Notes under the pieces: generated by a model | What the model was told of the DNA's origin: nothing | Database searches by the model: none | The model's input: only the letters and a program-made list of their open reading frames with translations | Assembly (NCBI RefSeq): GCF_020184175.1 | Contig: NC_065530.1 | Span: 79,957,260 to 80,021,259 of the forward strand | Origin: Aphis gossypii | Taxonomy: Eukaryota > Arthropoda > Insecta > Hemiptera > Aphididae | DNA length: 64,000 nucleotides | Direction: 5' to 3' | In this document: piece after piece, positions 38,800 to 51,959 of the stretch | Numbering within the stretch: the first letter of the stretch is position 1 | How the letters are laid out: each line of letters opens with the position of its first letter | Position numbers and translations under genes: made by a program

Positions 38800-40086
38800 T
38801 GTGTCTGATAGTATAAAAGTACACATCATAAACTTTAATCTAGCAACAAATTGGTTTATCTTATCAATTTCAGCATATGCGATCACGCCACTTTTTAATT
38901 CATCAGAATCCACTACAGTACTTTTAACGGGAGTGCGACGTTAGGTAAAATAAGTATGAGTAGATGTATAGATATATTCATTTATATTATAATATTATTG
39001 TATAGTAATGTAAAACGTTTTAATTAAAAACAAAAAAATGTACACACAATATTATGCACAATAAATAATTAACAATTAACTTTAAAAACAAATATATATT
39101 ATTTTACCAAAATTAATATTGTAATATAAAGACGATTAATGAAAATTAATAATTTATCATAATAAACATAATTAATAATGAAACATTTATTGTAAAATAA
39201 TTATTGATATATGTAGTAATATGGTAAAACATTCAATGTACAGCCAAGAAAAATAAATAAATAAACAAACAAACAAACAAAATGACACATAATATAATTA
39301 ATATAACCTCTTATGTATTGTAATTGGCCAATATTACCTCATTTGTATTAATAGCAAGTTGCTTGCATTAATTTTATTTTTTTGCAATTTCTGTTCATTG
39401 AAAGTTACAAAACATAGTAAACTCTATTAATTCGATGGAGGTATACAACGTGAACTCTATGTCTGTATCATAATCTTGTTTTCAATATAGATAATGTAGT
39501 AATTAATATTTAAAAATTGTCAGCGACAATATCATCGGCATCGTAGTCACCAGGCAATAAAATTTCAACTGTAAACGGTTACTCAAACAGACTTTTTTTT
39601 TGTTATATCGCTATATTAATAGACTATCCAATTTCCAACTATAGGCTTATAAATTATAGTACAGTCAGTACAAGTGTACATTACTCCGGACATTCAATTT
39701 GTAGGTGCATAACTTAACAGTTCCAAAAAATCACGTTAAAGTTATCATCAGGCTCGTAATTTAATTATATAACTATAAAACACAATATAATATTACTAAA
39801 ATTCTTAAAGTAATAAAAATAGTAACAAATTTCGTAATCATAATCTATATTCTACAGTATATTTTAATAAACAAATGCTTAATATTACAATTTACAATGT
39901 ACTGAATTTACAATTATTATAATATTTTTTTTATTTAACGGTAACAAACAAAAAGTTAAACAATTTTAGGCTACCATTGTACATGTTTTTATTTAGCTTG
40001 CGTCACGATATAGCATTGAATACCGATATAAACTCAATAAATTCTGGTCTTTCAAATAATCATGCTATAGTTAGCTACTTTCATCT
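38800..40086 (+). repeat. Inverted segmental duplication, arm A (5' flank of tRNA copy 1)
   Basis: The reverse complement of 57694-59065 aligns along this stretch with scattered substitutions and indels. Anchors seen include ATCACGCCACTTTTTAATTC (38882 region versus 59000), TATGGTAAAACATTCAATGTA (39221 versus 58605), GTATACAACGTGAACTCTAT (39442 versus 58405) and AAGTCACCAGGCAA-like sequence (39545 versus 58300). The homology runs up to the tRNA and stops at its 3' end. No coding content is visible, so the arm is spacer duplicated along with the tRNA. Confidence -1.
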
Positions 40087-40159
40087 GGGGGCGTAGCTCA
40101 GATGGTAGAGCGCTCGCTTAGCATGCGAGAGGTACCGGGATCGATGCCCGGCGCCTCCA
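40087..40159 (+). tRNA. tRNA-Ala (AGC), copy 1
   Basis: A 73-base cloverleaf for the alanine tRNA that decodes GCU/GCC. The acceptor GGGGGCG (40087-40093) pairs with CGCCTCC (40152-40158). The pairing includes the G3:U70 wobble, the main identity element for alanyl-tRNA synthetase. Discriminator A is at 40159. The anticodon stem CTCGC/GCGAG encloses TTAGCAT with AGC at 40120-40122. The T stem CCGGG/CCCGG has loop ATCGATG, with A at position 54 as in fly tRNA-Ala. The A box (TAGCTCAGATGG) and B box (GGATCGATGCC) are intact, there is no intron, and a T run begins about eight bases downstream as a Pol III terminator. CCA is not encoded. This is the only copy on the + strand. Confidence -1.
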
Positions 40160-43100
40160 AGGTTAATTTTTTTTTTTATTCGCAAAATAGTATTAATTTT
40201 GAATTAAATTTTAATTAAATAACAGCTTTATACAAATATTTAATAAAAAAAACACTATTTTTTAATTTCCTATTTATATATCAGGTATTTATCTCATATT
40301 ATGAATACTGGACATATATTTTATTTTTTATCTACCCCCTTCCCTTAAAGTTTTAGCTAGATTCAATTTGCTACAAAATATAACTCTTAAGTTAAATCAA
40401 AGAAAATCAATGTATTTTATCGATTTCTTATCATGTACAATAATGTACACTGTACATAAAAACAAAAACATATTTATATAAAACTAAATATAATATACCA
40501 TTGCTTGACTCTGCAGAATCTAAAACAAATAAATCGATTTCTTACATAAATTCAGTATGAAACTATGAAAACAATAAAAAATGAAAACTTGAATTTATTA
40601 AATAAAAAATTATAATTATATTTTACTTTATATTTAATAGTTATTACGAAAATTAAAGAAATAAAAATACATTGTTGTATACATAGAAAATTACTAACAA
40701 AAATAAACTTTGTACAAAATATATAATTTTTATAATTGTGTATGTATTATTTAAATGTATATACACAATGTATTGTTATATTTAAAACAATCATAAAAGT
40801 TTACGATATTAATATTAAAATATATAAATTGGCTTTTCAAGATTAGTTTTTGACATGTAAGTTAGTTAACTACAAATAGTTAAATAGCAAACGACACAGT
40901 AGAATCGTTATGGAGACCACTCTCGATTTTTGGCAATTTTCCCTTTAGACGATTACTATTGTCGTTTATTCCGTCTGGTGAACGCCAAAACGCCAACAAT
41001 CCGGTGCTGGTGCAAAGTACATAACAACTGTGCCAAAACTGATAAGTTTTTCACTATGATTTTGCCTACTGATTTAGTAACAATTCACCTTATCCTATAC
41101 CACCTTTACAACAATTCTAAAATGTCCTAAATTTAACAACAACATGAATCTTCCAAAGGGCATTTAATCCATTACCCATTAAATATTTCAAAAGTACCAG
41201 TATCCAAAAATCCTGTAACTAGTGCAATAAATCAAAAGTACTTACCTAATATAATTAATATAATTCGAGACCCATCCTCGAACTCAGGCTATTATAAATT
41301 TAATTTCTAAACTGTACGAGTATTATATTAATATTTTATTAACTAACTATATTTTTTTTATTATTATTATTTTGTTTCTATATTTTTCAAGGGATTAACA
41401 ATCATAACTTAGAATCTAAATTGATTGATAGTTAGATCAACAATGGTTTAAAACTTTTATATTTAAACTACTAATATATAATATGTATATTAATATATAT
41501 ATAATATTATATATATATTTAATATAAATTTAATATATAATTTATGATTTAATATAATTAATATATATAATAATTTTACGAAATTGATTAATGTATTATC
41601 CGACTAACTTATCAGTATTATTTAGTATATTTTTAGTGGATAATTGTATTTGAAATATATTTATTTTTTATGTATTCAAAATTTTAACGAGTAGCTTTTG
41701 AGTAATTTAACTTTGTGTACTAAAAATAAAAGATCCATAAAATGGGTAAAATATATACGAAAACTGTGGTAATTAAACAATTTTAACAACTTACCTATTA
41801 GATATTAATCCATAAATATTTATAGTTTTTAAAAACGGTCCAAGTATAAATACTAGATTCTATATGGTGATACAAAATCTATTTTTAAGGACTATTTTCA
41901 TAAAAAAATATAAAACTAAAAACCTACTCGTTTGAACATGTTGAATTAGATAGATCAATATATTTAAAAATAAATATTCATTGAATAATTTACGGTAAAA
42001 AAAGAGGAATTTTCAATTGAAAAACAGAAGATGGTATCTCTACAGGGCATTCCTTAAGTAGTACAAACAATCTCAAGAATGTTCTCCAAGTATATTTAAA
42101 ATAATTCAAAAAATCTGAATTTAAATAAATTTATTATTAAATGAACAATAAGAATAAGCATGTTTGGTGATTCACTTTGTATAAATACACTACGAATTAT
42201 ATGTTGTATGAATACGTATGTTTGTTGAAAAAAAATATTTACAGCACCTTGCCAACCAAGATTGATCAATACAGTTAAATGGGAAAATACTTATAGATAT
42301 GTCCAACACTTCTATAAATATATTTAGTTTTTACAATTTATGATATTTGCAGAGTAAATGCAATTAATTGAAATACTCTAAACGTTAAATAAATAATACA
42401 AAAGTAACCTGCGGGATGCGGGCCGCAACCGCCTTTATTATTGAGTAGAATTATTAAGACAATTTATGCCGTTATTCAGTGGTAACCGATCCATAGTAGT
42501 TGTTTTCTTCTCAATATTATGTAGTTCCTATTAGGATTTAGCGTGTTCATTTGTTTAAAGAATAGGTACAATAATAATAATGTGAAAATCATACACAAGA
42601 TTTTTAAAAATTTATAATATACTATCTAATTATAAAAAAATAATTGTAAATATTATAAAATAAATAAAATATTCTTACACTATAATTTTAAATTTTAAAA
42701 TTATCATAACTTGATTCCAAATAATTCACGAACAAAAAATAAAAGCAGCTTACATTTAGATAAATAATAATTCTTACCTTAAAATTTAACTATAACTTAA
42801 TCTACTTAAATTTTAAAAATAACAGAGTAAAATGAATTATTCTCAATATAAAATTAAGCATATTATGCGTTAGTAAGACATGGATTAATAATAGATGCAC
42901 CAAGTCAAAAGTCCCAATTAAGTACCTACTAATTATGAAATAATCCGTCGTAAAAATTATCTCATTAAAATGGACTTAAAATTAATATAAGCGGTAGGTG
43001 AAAAATAATTAAAAGTTAAAACATATATAACTGCTTTCGTTCGTATACAAGTAAGTACCTAAGTTTGTATGCAAATTTAAATTTTGTTATTGAAATAAAA

Positions 43101-43499
43101 TTACTAGCCACTCACAAATGACTGCATGAGCTAAGTTGGTCTATAATACTGGAATTCTAAGTTGCGGCATCATCGATGCCGTCTAATGTCATAACTAATA
43201 TGACATAAAATAATAAGTAAGCTGATCCCTATTACTACCATTACTTCTTACATTCCTTCTAATCATCAGAGGACTCTCAGGATCCTGATTCGAGAATATC
43301 AAGTACAGCGTGTAATAAAACATTGATAAATAAATTATAAAAAATATTATAGATCACCTATATAATGCGCATACACCTTACCTTACTCGAAGCTATATAT
43401 TTTGTTTTATGCCGTGGTTTTAATAAGGTGATTCAGGCTAAAAAGCTTATAATATCCAAATAAATACAACACTGGTATATTTCATTAAAAATAAAAGGT
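40160..43499. other. Intergenic AT-rich spacer
   Basis: Downstream of tRNA copy 1. A 66-codon frame (40930-41130 plus) is slightly richer in Cys and polar residues but has no recognisable family. The TA-rich stretch at about 41470-41570 is simple sequence. Confidence -1.
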
Positions 43500-43790
43500 C
43501 CAGTTGTCGCTCGCCGGATCCGTTGTGGTTGATATGGTTAGTGCGCATGCACTGATGAGAAGAGTCGATGTGGTCAAATAGGCCAGAGTCGCAGGCGGCC
43601 TCATCAAAGGCCTCTGCGTTTCCAAAGATTTAGCTTTATCATTGGTGGTAGAAACCCTCATTGAGCTATCCCTTATCTCTAGTGGCCCATGAATAAGTCA
43701 CTCGTCTTACGCCACATTGTCACAAACACGTATGAGTTTCAATATGACCTTACAATGAAAATCGTCCCTCTCATCAGTGATGAAAGATGT
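43500..43790. other. Compositionally distinct block, unassigned
   Basis: About 290 bases of clearly higher GC than the flanks (GTTGTCGCTCGCCGGATCCG, GTCGCAGGCGGCCTCATC) with no long open frame, tRNA or rRNA similarity that I recognise. It may be a repeat fragment or a non-coding exon. Confidence -1.
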
Positions 43791-44616
43791 TTATTGAAAT
43801 TAACGGTTATCTGCGTGTAACATCCTAATCGTTGTTTGTTTATTGTCTACTTAAGAATTATACAGTTATGATATATGAGCGTATCATTAAAATATTTCCT
43901 TTATTTTGTAATTACTAAAAAAAATTACATTACACAGCCCACATTAAACTAAAATTGGTTTTATGATTTCAAATAATAAAAGAAAAATTATATAGAATAA
44001 ATTAAAACATTTATATTTTTAATACGTTTTGACAGTAATTGAAGTATTACAAAAATGGACTATAAAATAAAGACTATTGACTTGTGTCAATCAAAAAAAA
44101 AAAAGATTAAATATTGTTAATTAAATAATAAATGATAAGTCCCACGAGGCGTGATGTGTGATTTTTAACAACTTGACACTATATAGTCAATATAGTCAAT
44201 AAATTAAATTACATCAGTACTAATAATTATTATTGTGTTAACTAATTTAATATAGAAAGAATAATATGGATATAATACATTTTTTTTAAATTATAACATC
44301 GGGTTGAAAAAAAATAATAATTTTATAATATTATATGATTACCATAATATAATATATAGTGTCACATTTTTCATTAAAATTGTATATCACTATAGGACAC
44401 TCCCTATATGATATTAAAAGGATAACTATGCTAACCTAATTTAAATAATTTTTTATAGATTTGATAATCACTATTATTCTTAACATATTCCTATAGTTAA
44501 AATTTGAATAAATTCATTATTAAATTAAAAATGAGTGTGAAAATATTTTATGAGTGGTGTCAAATTTGTAAAAATCGTTTTATACACAACTTAAGAGTTG
44601 AATTTTTTACCATTTA

Positions 44617-44870
44617 GGGGAAGTGCGGTATTTGCCGCCCACCTAAGCAGAAACTCTTATAAAAATCACAAAAATGGTCCCAGAACCTCTGTTTATAGCT
44701 CATTAGATAGATAAACTTGTTATCCTTCTTTACGTCTAGGTTAAATGCATTTAAAATAATTTGCTAGTGAGTTATTCCAAATTTAGGAAAAAAAGTATTT
44801 GGGCGGCAATACCCTCCATGTCGGGTTTTGCCGCCCAGTAATCGGGTTTTGCCGCCCACCAATTGTAAAT
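44617..44870. repeat. Repeat block built on a TTTGCCGCCCA motif
   Basis: GGTATTTGCCGCCCACC at about 44627 is matched by an inverted copy GGGCGGCAATACCC at 44801-44814. This is followed by two direct copies of TCGGGTTTTGCCGCCCA (44821 and 44842, period 21). The left boundary GGGGAAGTGCGG follows TTTA and could be one end of a DNA transposon; no matching opposite end was seen in this window. Confidence -1.
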
Positions 44871-45367
44871 GCACAAAATATATTAATTATTTTCCAAACA
44901 TAGTCGTAGTTGTGTGCTCAATTCTAAAAAGTCGATGATACTCCAAACATTTAATTTTTTTAAGCAATAAGTAGGTATAAGACAACATAATTTTTAGATC
45001 CTCTTAAGAAAACACCTTTTTTAGGAGAATTACAAAATACCCAAATTGGTGCCATAGTAATATTGAACTTTAAATAAGCTTTTAATCCCCATTACCGACA
45101 TATATAAATAAATGAAAATAAAAAATATATTTTTACTCAAAAATTCTACTTTTTTTTTTTGCTTAAAAATTTCAAATTAATACATTTTTATTAAAGCAAA
45201 ATATTCGATTCTGTTTATTTGAATTTTTAGTTAGATTTATCTAAATATACTGATTGGTTGCAAAAGTCCTCTCTAAAATAATGTATAGTTTATTTATAGG
45301 CTATAGCTATTATGTATAACCAGTTTATCCAAAACTTATTAACGTATTAACATAATATATTAATTTA

Positions 45368-45685
45368 TTAAATTTTTTGTACCGATAGTTGGCATTCATC
45401 CAGAAAGATTTTACTCTCAAAGGAAAAAAATAATTTATGCCTAAGACGCCTGACATCAACAATGGATATAGGTTGTAAATCCCATTGGCATAGCCCATAA
45501 TGTAGCAACAGTGAAAATCTAGTCTTTAAAATGTCACCACCGCTGTCGGTAAATGGATAAAATAAACAAAATTGTACGTCATAGCATTGTATAAAATCTA
45601 AAAAAAATAAAATAACAACAACATTATGGGGAAAAGTTCGAAAAACTAATAAACGAAATTGAAATTCTTTCGTAACCTCAAACAC
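45368..45685 (-). other. Unassigned 105-codon open frame
   Basis: An open frame of 105 codons on the minus strand, about 500 bases from the GCCGCCCA repeat block. It contains a hydrophobic segment near residues 22-33 and a short charged stretch (VRRLRHK) near residue 78. I do not recognise a family. It could be a fragment of whatever element owns the neighbouring repeat ends, or a chance open frame. There is no start-site or splice support. Confidence -1.
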
Positions 45686-48600
45686 TAAATATTATGTCAA
45701 AATGTTTGTGTTTTTTTATTTTTTTTATATTTATGAAATATATATATATTAGTACTTATTCGCTTTGATTCTATAAATATAGTATTATACATATACTAAA
45801 AATCAAAATTTGTTTTACTAAAAGTCGTAATATGTTACCTTTATAAAGTTATATATTATATTTTAAAATTATTTAAATTTAAATGGACAGAATGAAAAGT
45901 AATGTTATACATGATGTTTATGTGTTCAACGTTCAATATATTAAAATCTCTTTTATCATATAAATACGTTGAAGTTCGGGTTTTAATTTTTTATTTAAAA
46001 ATATTATACATAAATATTGTTACTAAAATTAATTGTGCTTTCAAAGTATCAAATGGAAATTTTTAAGACACTGTGCTATGAACTTTGAGTTAGTCAAAAA
46101 AATCCAAGTAATTTATAAATATTATTATGTATCTACTAGTAACTACTGAATTATTAAGTTTATTTTTTTTTAAATAATATAATATTATACATTTATATTA
46201 ATTTGTATTAGTTTAAGCTAAATATATTGTATTTTTTTTTTTTTTATATAAACCGATTTTTACATTTATTTAAAATGTTAGATTTGTCTTACATTAATTT
46301 TTTCAAATAAAACTTAAATACACATAATATTGAGAGTATTTTTAATCAAAACTTTCTAAGAGTTAGATTATAGTATAAATAAATGTGTTATACTTATTTT
46401 GTACATTTTATAAGTTTGTACACGAATTGACCAAACTACACGAAAGATCTTTGTACATATTTGCCATTTAGGATACATTACTGAATACTCAACAGTCTTG
46501 GTGTTTAAAGTCTTAATACAAACAACTTCGTACTACAGTCCACAATCATGTAACGGCTTAGCAATTAGTAACAACTAATATTTCCCTTGGGGTATTGGCA
46601 GTAAGCAAATAATCAACAGAGAATACGAAAAGTGGTGATCTCAAATGTTTAGTTTCTACAACCTAAATAATTTTAAACCTAAGTTATTTCACAACAAAAT
46701 GTAATTTGGGCTAATGAGATAAAATAATTTAATGTACCAAAAATAACTTAAAGCTAAAAAACCCATTGGGTACTTACTTAAATGATTACTTGTAGTGGCG
46801 AACTGGATTTCAAAAATCGCAAAGAGTAGTAATATTTTATTACTTTAGATGATTTATGTTTTTAGCCAATAGTTTTATCAATTCAACTTTATTTTTACAC
46901 TTTATAAAATTATATAAATAAGAACGGTCTATTTTTAATCCAAGTTTAATTAAACATCAAATTACAAAGTTAATAATTTGCTTAGCTCCTTATGGAATAT
47001 TTATGAATACATAAAAGTCCTATTGATCATTGAACTATGCAGTAAGCTATTTTTTATTATTACGTCTGAACACGAGTTTGAATGAACGATAGCGTAATTT
47101 TATTTTTTCATGTTTGATTTTAATACAAATTAAATTATGAATACATACTTTTAATAAAGTATACATTATTAACAAGAGTAAATTATATATTAATAATTAA
47201 TATATTATTATGCTGGTACTATTATGTCCAAGATTTTCAAGAATAAAACAAGTGTAGTAATTTAAATTACAATTACTGTAATATTGGATACATACTATAC
47301 ACTATACACTATACAGTATACCATATTGTAAACAAACTTAAGTTTAGACATTTAGTAAAGAATTTGATAACAGTAGATTTTGTTACAGATACGACATTTT
47401 ATTTACGAAGTTAAAATATAACACCTAACGAAACGAACGATTCTCATAAAATATGAAATTATAATTTGTATAAACGAGCATTAATGTTGCTTATTAGTTA
47501 TATGAGTAACAATGATTACTCTACTTATAATATTCAATTTATAAATTTTTCAGAATTTAAAATCCATGTCAATATTATGGCACAATTGTTTTACTCTCTA
47601 TTATCATTCTTATAATTGTACAAGTAAATTAATAATATTATACTGTTTTACATAATTTTTATTAATATGACATGATCAAGGGCCCAGGAGGCGATTGTCC
47701 TCAGATTGCCTTTACTGGCTAGTCTCCCACTGAATTCACTTGAATAACATTAAATTTGTAATAACTAATATGCCTATATAGTTATAAATTAAATATTTTT
47801 AATATTAATAATTCATAATGTATATGAATTTTTGTGATAAATTGACCTACTTATGTTGATTTATTTATTGTAATTATAACCTGTAGACTCATAGTTTAAA
47901 TATAACTAATAAATTAATTCTGGAAATCTTGAAATAAAATATACATAGTGTTATAGATCCTACATGAAACTATTGTTATGGTTTTACACTGTAAACTTTA
48001 AATATCAGAAGTGCCTTCCAGAAAAATTTAAACCTAAGATCAAACCCAACAGTTCCACATAAATTGTCTGTAAAAATTTGGTATACATTTTAAAAACATT
48101 AATAAATAAATGTTGATTTTTATAAAAGCAAAATCAAATTATTAGTATTAATGTTATTATAACTACTAATTATTATAGATTTTAGCATTAGTTTTACTAC
48201 TCGAATATAAATTTTAAATCCGAATAAATTATGTTATTGTGTTTTATTTCAAGTAAATAACATTTTTCCAGTACAGTAAAAAAAAAAAATAATAATAGCG
48301 TTAATTAAAATCTACATTATACCTACCATTACTCCCTTTATATGAATAATAGAATAATATCCTGAGATAATGTTTAAAACTGAATTAAATTTGGCAATTT
48401 GTATAAAATATTTTATAATTACTATAGGTACTTACCCAATACTCTAATATTCATACAATTTTATAAAAAAAAAAAAAAAAATTAATAACACTGATGGAGA
48501 TTGGAGAATATTTTTTTTTATCTCGATGAATTGTTTAAATTATGTAATGTAATAAACAATAATGTTACTAAAATATGAATATAACTAATAAGTAATAATT

Positions 48601-50786
48601 ACCCAAAGGGTACTCTACTGATAAACAATTTTAAAACCATATTTTGATTTGAATAGTATTATTTATGCCAAAAATTACTAATTAGTGACACAAATTAAAT
48701 ACTATAATATATAATATGATATATGTGTGTGTATGTGTGTATGTGTGTAGTACATACTCTTAAACAAATCAAATAAATTGCACGTAATGTCATGCAACCT
48801 TAGATTCGTGTTCAGAATTATAAATTGTCATGTTTTCTAACTTATACCTAGTTAAATTATTGGCACTACGGCCAACTTAAAATTATAAAACTAATATTTA
48901 TCCTAAGATATTTTATTATTAGTACATATAGGTATGCCAATACCATATTTTGTTTTCATTTTAATAACAATATACAAAATTAATGTAAGGGTAATGCAAA
49001 TACGACCTAGTTCTTATTTAAAATTTTTAATATCATATAATAATAAATATTTTATGTAATGTTTGAATATGTGATTTATAGTATCAACCATCAAATAATG
49101 AATATTATACTTAATTGATTAAAGTAACTAAATAAATCTTCAATTTATATCTAAACATTATATAATATACCAAAATTTCATCAACGGACGGCTCTTCTTA
49201 TACGGTTACAAGTCATTCATACAAATAAAACATCCCTTATGTTTACTATATTATATATTTATATGCGTAAATTGTATAATTATCTTAATATATATAATAT
49301 TAAATTAATACTTTTAATTTTATTTTTTTGTTTGGCGTAAATTATCGATACTGATATTATATAATAACATTATACGAAATCAAAACGTTTACCGGTATGG
49401 TTGTATTCGTACTTTACTATATAACAGGATAATTAAAAATAGTTTATTTAAGAAATTTAAATGGCACCATATTTATTCTATAAGTGTAGTTAAAATCATT
49501 ATATAATTTATATTTATATATACATAAAAAATTATCATGAATATTATTATTTTTTTTTTATTTAAGAGCTTTTAAAATATGATGCTTAAACATTAGGTAC
49601 TTACTTAATTCTAAATAAACAGACAAATAAAAATAAAATATTCAGTTTTAAATAGTTTATGGATTATATACCTACCAAGTACCAAATAATATATATCCAT
49701 TATGAATTACAACCATACAATATTAGTTACCCAAACTGACTGCTTGAAGTGGAAGAGGTAATATATTATTACATACTGCAATTATAATTATTATTAGTAA
49801 TTTGTTAGATTAATATTATATGCCAAGCTATTCTATTACTATAATATTATCATTTATCAATATATAGTTAAGTAAGATGTATGTTATATTATTTACCAAT
49901 AAAATTAATTATTTTTTATACTAAGTACCTTTATATTACTAAGTATAAATATTATTTTATTTTATTAAATATTAAATTCAATTTATATTGTCTATAATTC
50001 CAATGTACCATAACAAATTTAAAGCTATTTGTATTACTAATATTCACTTTTACTGAAAACTATATAATTTTACATTAACTATTTTATTATGTACAATTTA
50101 TTAAATTACTTTAAATAAATTGTAAGTCAAATAAAAAGTACCTACTAGACGTTGTAAAATTTGGTATTCTTTTCAAATGTGAATACATTTATTGTAGAAC
50201 ATTACTTATTAGTAATAGAGTGTATTATACTATTACGAATTTAAGATCAACTGTTAGTTGTTATCCCTGCAGGCAATACGAGTACTTTCACATTTTTAAC
50301 TATACCAAGTACTAACAGACCATGAACTGGTCTATAAATATTAAATTATATAATATATTATTACACGTATACACAATATGTATAATAATTTATTATTAGT
50401 AACTATGTGTAGTACCTATATATATTTAGTAGAAGAAAAATCAATGTTTTATTAAATAAAATACTAGTATACTAAAACAATGAAAAATAAAAAAATTACA
50501 TGAGTTTTTGTAGCTAAATTAGTACTTGAGGAAATAGGTATCATAAATTATAATCTTTATATTAAATGTTATGTGTTATTATTTAATAATACCTATGAAC
50601 GAAACAATTCGATCTGTATTTTTATCAACGATTATAACGAATATTTAGGGAAAATATATCATTGAATACTTGAAATAAATTGAAATTAAGACTAAACTAA
50701 AAGAAATAACCATATGTGTTAATGTTTTCAACATATTATAAAAATCTTCAAATAGAAAAGTAAAAATAATCCTAACGCGTTTAAGA
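45686..50786. other. Intergenic AT-rich spacer
   Basis: Simple sequence including a short ACTATAC tandem at about 47293 and a GT-rich tract at about 48722-48750. A small GC-richer patch at about 47677-47740 is unassigned. No gene seen. Confidence -1.
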
Positions 50787-51030
50787 ATAGAGCATACTAA
50801 AAAGTCTTCTTATACACAGTTATTTTGTGAGTTATTATCAAAGTATATCAAACTAAATGGTCAACCTGTGGAGTCTAATTAACAATCAAACATATTCTTG
50901 TCGAGTGTAAACAAATAGAAGATGCTAGTTAAATAAAAGATTTTTGAATTCATTCATCAATCCCTATAATACAAAACAAGAAAGCCAACTAACAAGTGCT
51001 GTCTGTGATGATTTATGTAACAAAATATAA
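50787..51030 (+). pseudogene. Decayed jockey-like LINE, RNase H-distal 3' end
   Basis: IEHTKKSSYTQLF (50787-50825) resembles the RIGHT-x-x-TH motif near the C-terminus of jockey-type ORF2. In another frame, CGV, a stop, then LTIKHILVECKQIED (50867-50923) matches the C-terminal zinc-knuckle-like segment (C-x-C...LTVKHI--EC) of the same proteins. Stops and a frameshift show it is dead. It may belong to the same family as the RT relic at 30.5 kb, from a different region of the element. Confidence -1.
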
Positions 51031-51535
51031 TTATTTTAAATTAATCCTTGAAAACATTAATATCATAGTACTATTTATGTATCAAAATAATTAGAAAAAA
51101 TACATTGTCAGCTAAATTAACGAGGCTTATTTTTAAAAATAAAAATAAAGTTAATACTAATAATACAAATAGTTTGTATTTTACTTAGGTACTTATTATT
51201 AAAAATTTAGATAAAAAAAGTACGGTGCATAAATAAATAAAATAAATAAATGTTAACTAATTTTATCGGTTTGAAATAATAACTATCTCTATAAAAAATT
51301 ATGCTATTTAATATAATAATAATGTTATTACCCAAAAACATATATTATTCTAAAAACCGAAAAGAATCTGATAAGTTTGTTGGTCCTGCAACGATATGGT
51401 GGATGGTTTGAATGTCTGTCTACGTATGTGGAAATAGATAAGTTCTCGTTAATTGAACTTAATAAATAACAATAATTGCTATGATAAATAACGAAATAGA
51501 GCATAGCGAACAAAGCTCATAAGTAGTATATATTT

Positions 51536-51959
51536 GTATGTTCACAGCACTTTTCAGCAGGGAGATTTTAAAAGTTTAAGGCGGAGTATTCCGCTTAAGC
51601 CAATTATTTTTCACTGCAACACAAAAAAATACTGATTTTCAAAAACCATAATGTATGTTCAGAGCACCTTTTAGGTGAGAAATCGAAAAAGTTTAAAACA
51701 GATTATCCCTCTTAAGCCAATTATTTTTTCCCTGTAACATGAAAAAATACTGATTTTCAAAAACCATAACGTATTTTCACAGCACTTATGCTGAAAACAC
51801 AAAATGCAATCTCCCTGCTGAAAAGTGCTGTGAACATACATAATGGTTTTTGAAAATTAGTACTTTTTTCTTGTTACAGGGAAAATATAACTAGCTTAAG
51901 GGGAATACTCCAGCTTAAACTTTTAAAATCTACCTGCTAAAAAAGTGCTGTGAACATAC
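51536..51959. mobile_element. Composite fold-back (MITE-like) element
   Basis: About 424 bases bounded by GTATGTTCACAGCACTTTT and its reverse complement AAAAGTGCTGTGAACATAC. The left end (51536-51567) also pairs perfectly over 32 bases with 51808-51839. The module GTATGTTCA(C/G)AGCAC...CTTAAGCCAATTATTTTT...CTGATTTTCAAAAACCATAA occurs twice as a direct repeat (from 51536 and 51653), starts a third time near 51770, and then appears inverted (51808-51959). There is no ORF and no clear target-site duplication. It looks like a nested or internally duplicated non-autonomous DNA element; the family is not recognised. Confidence -1.
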
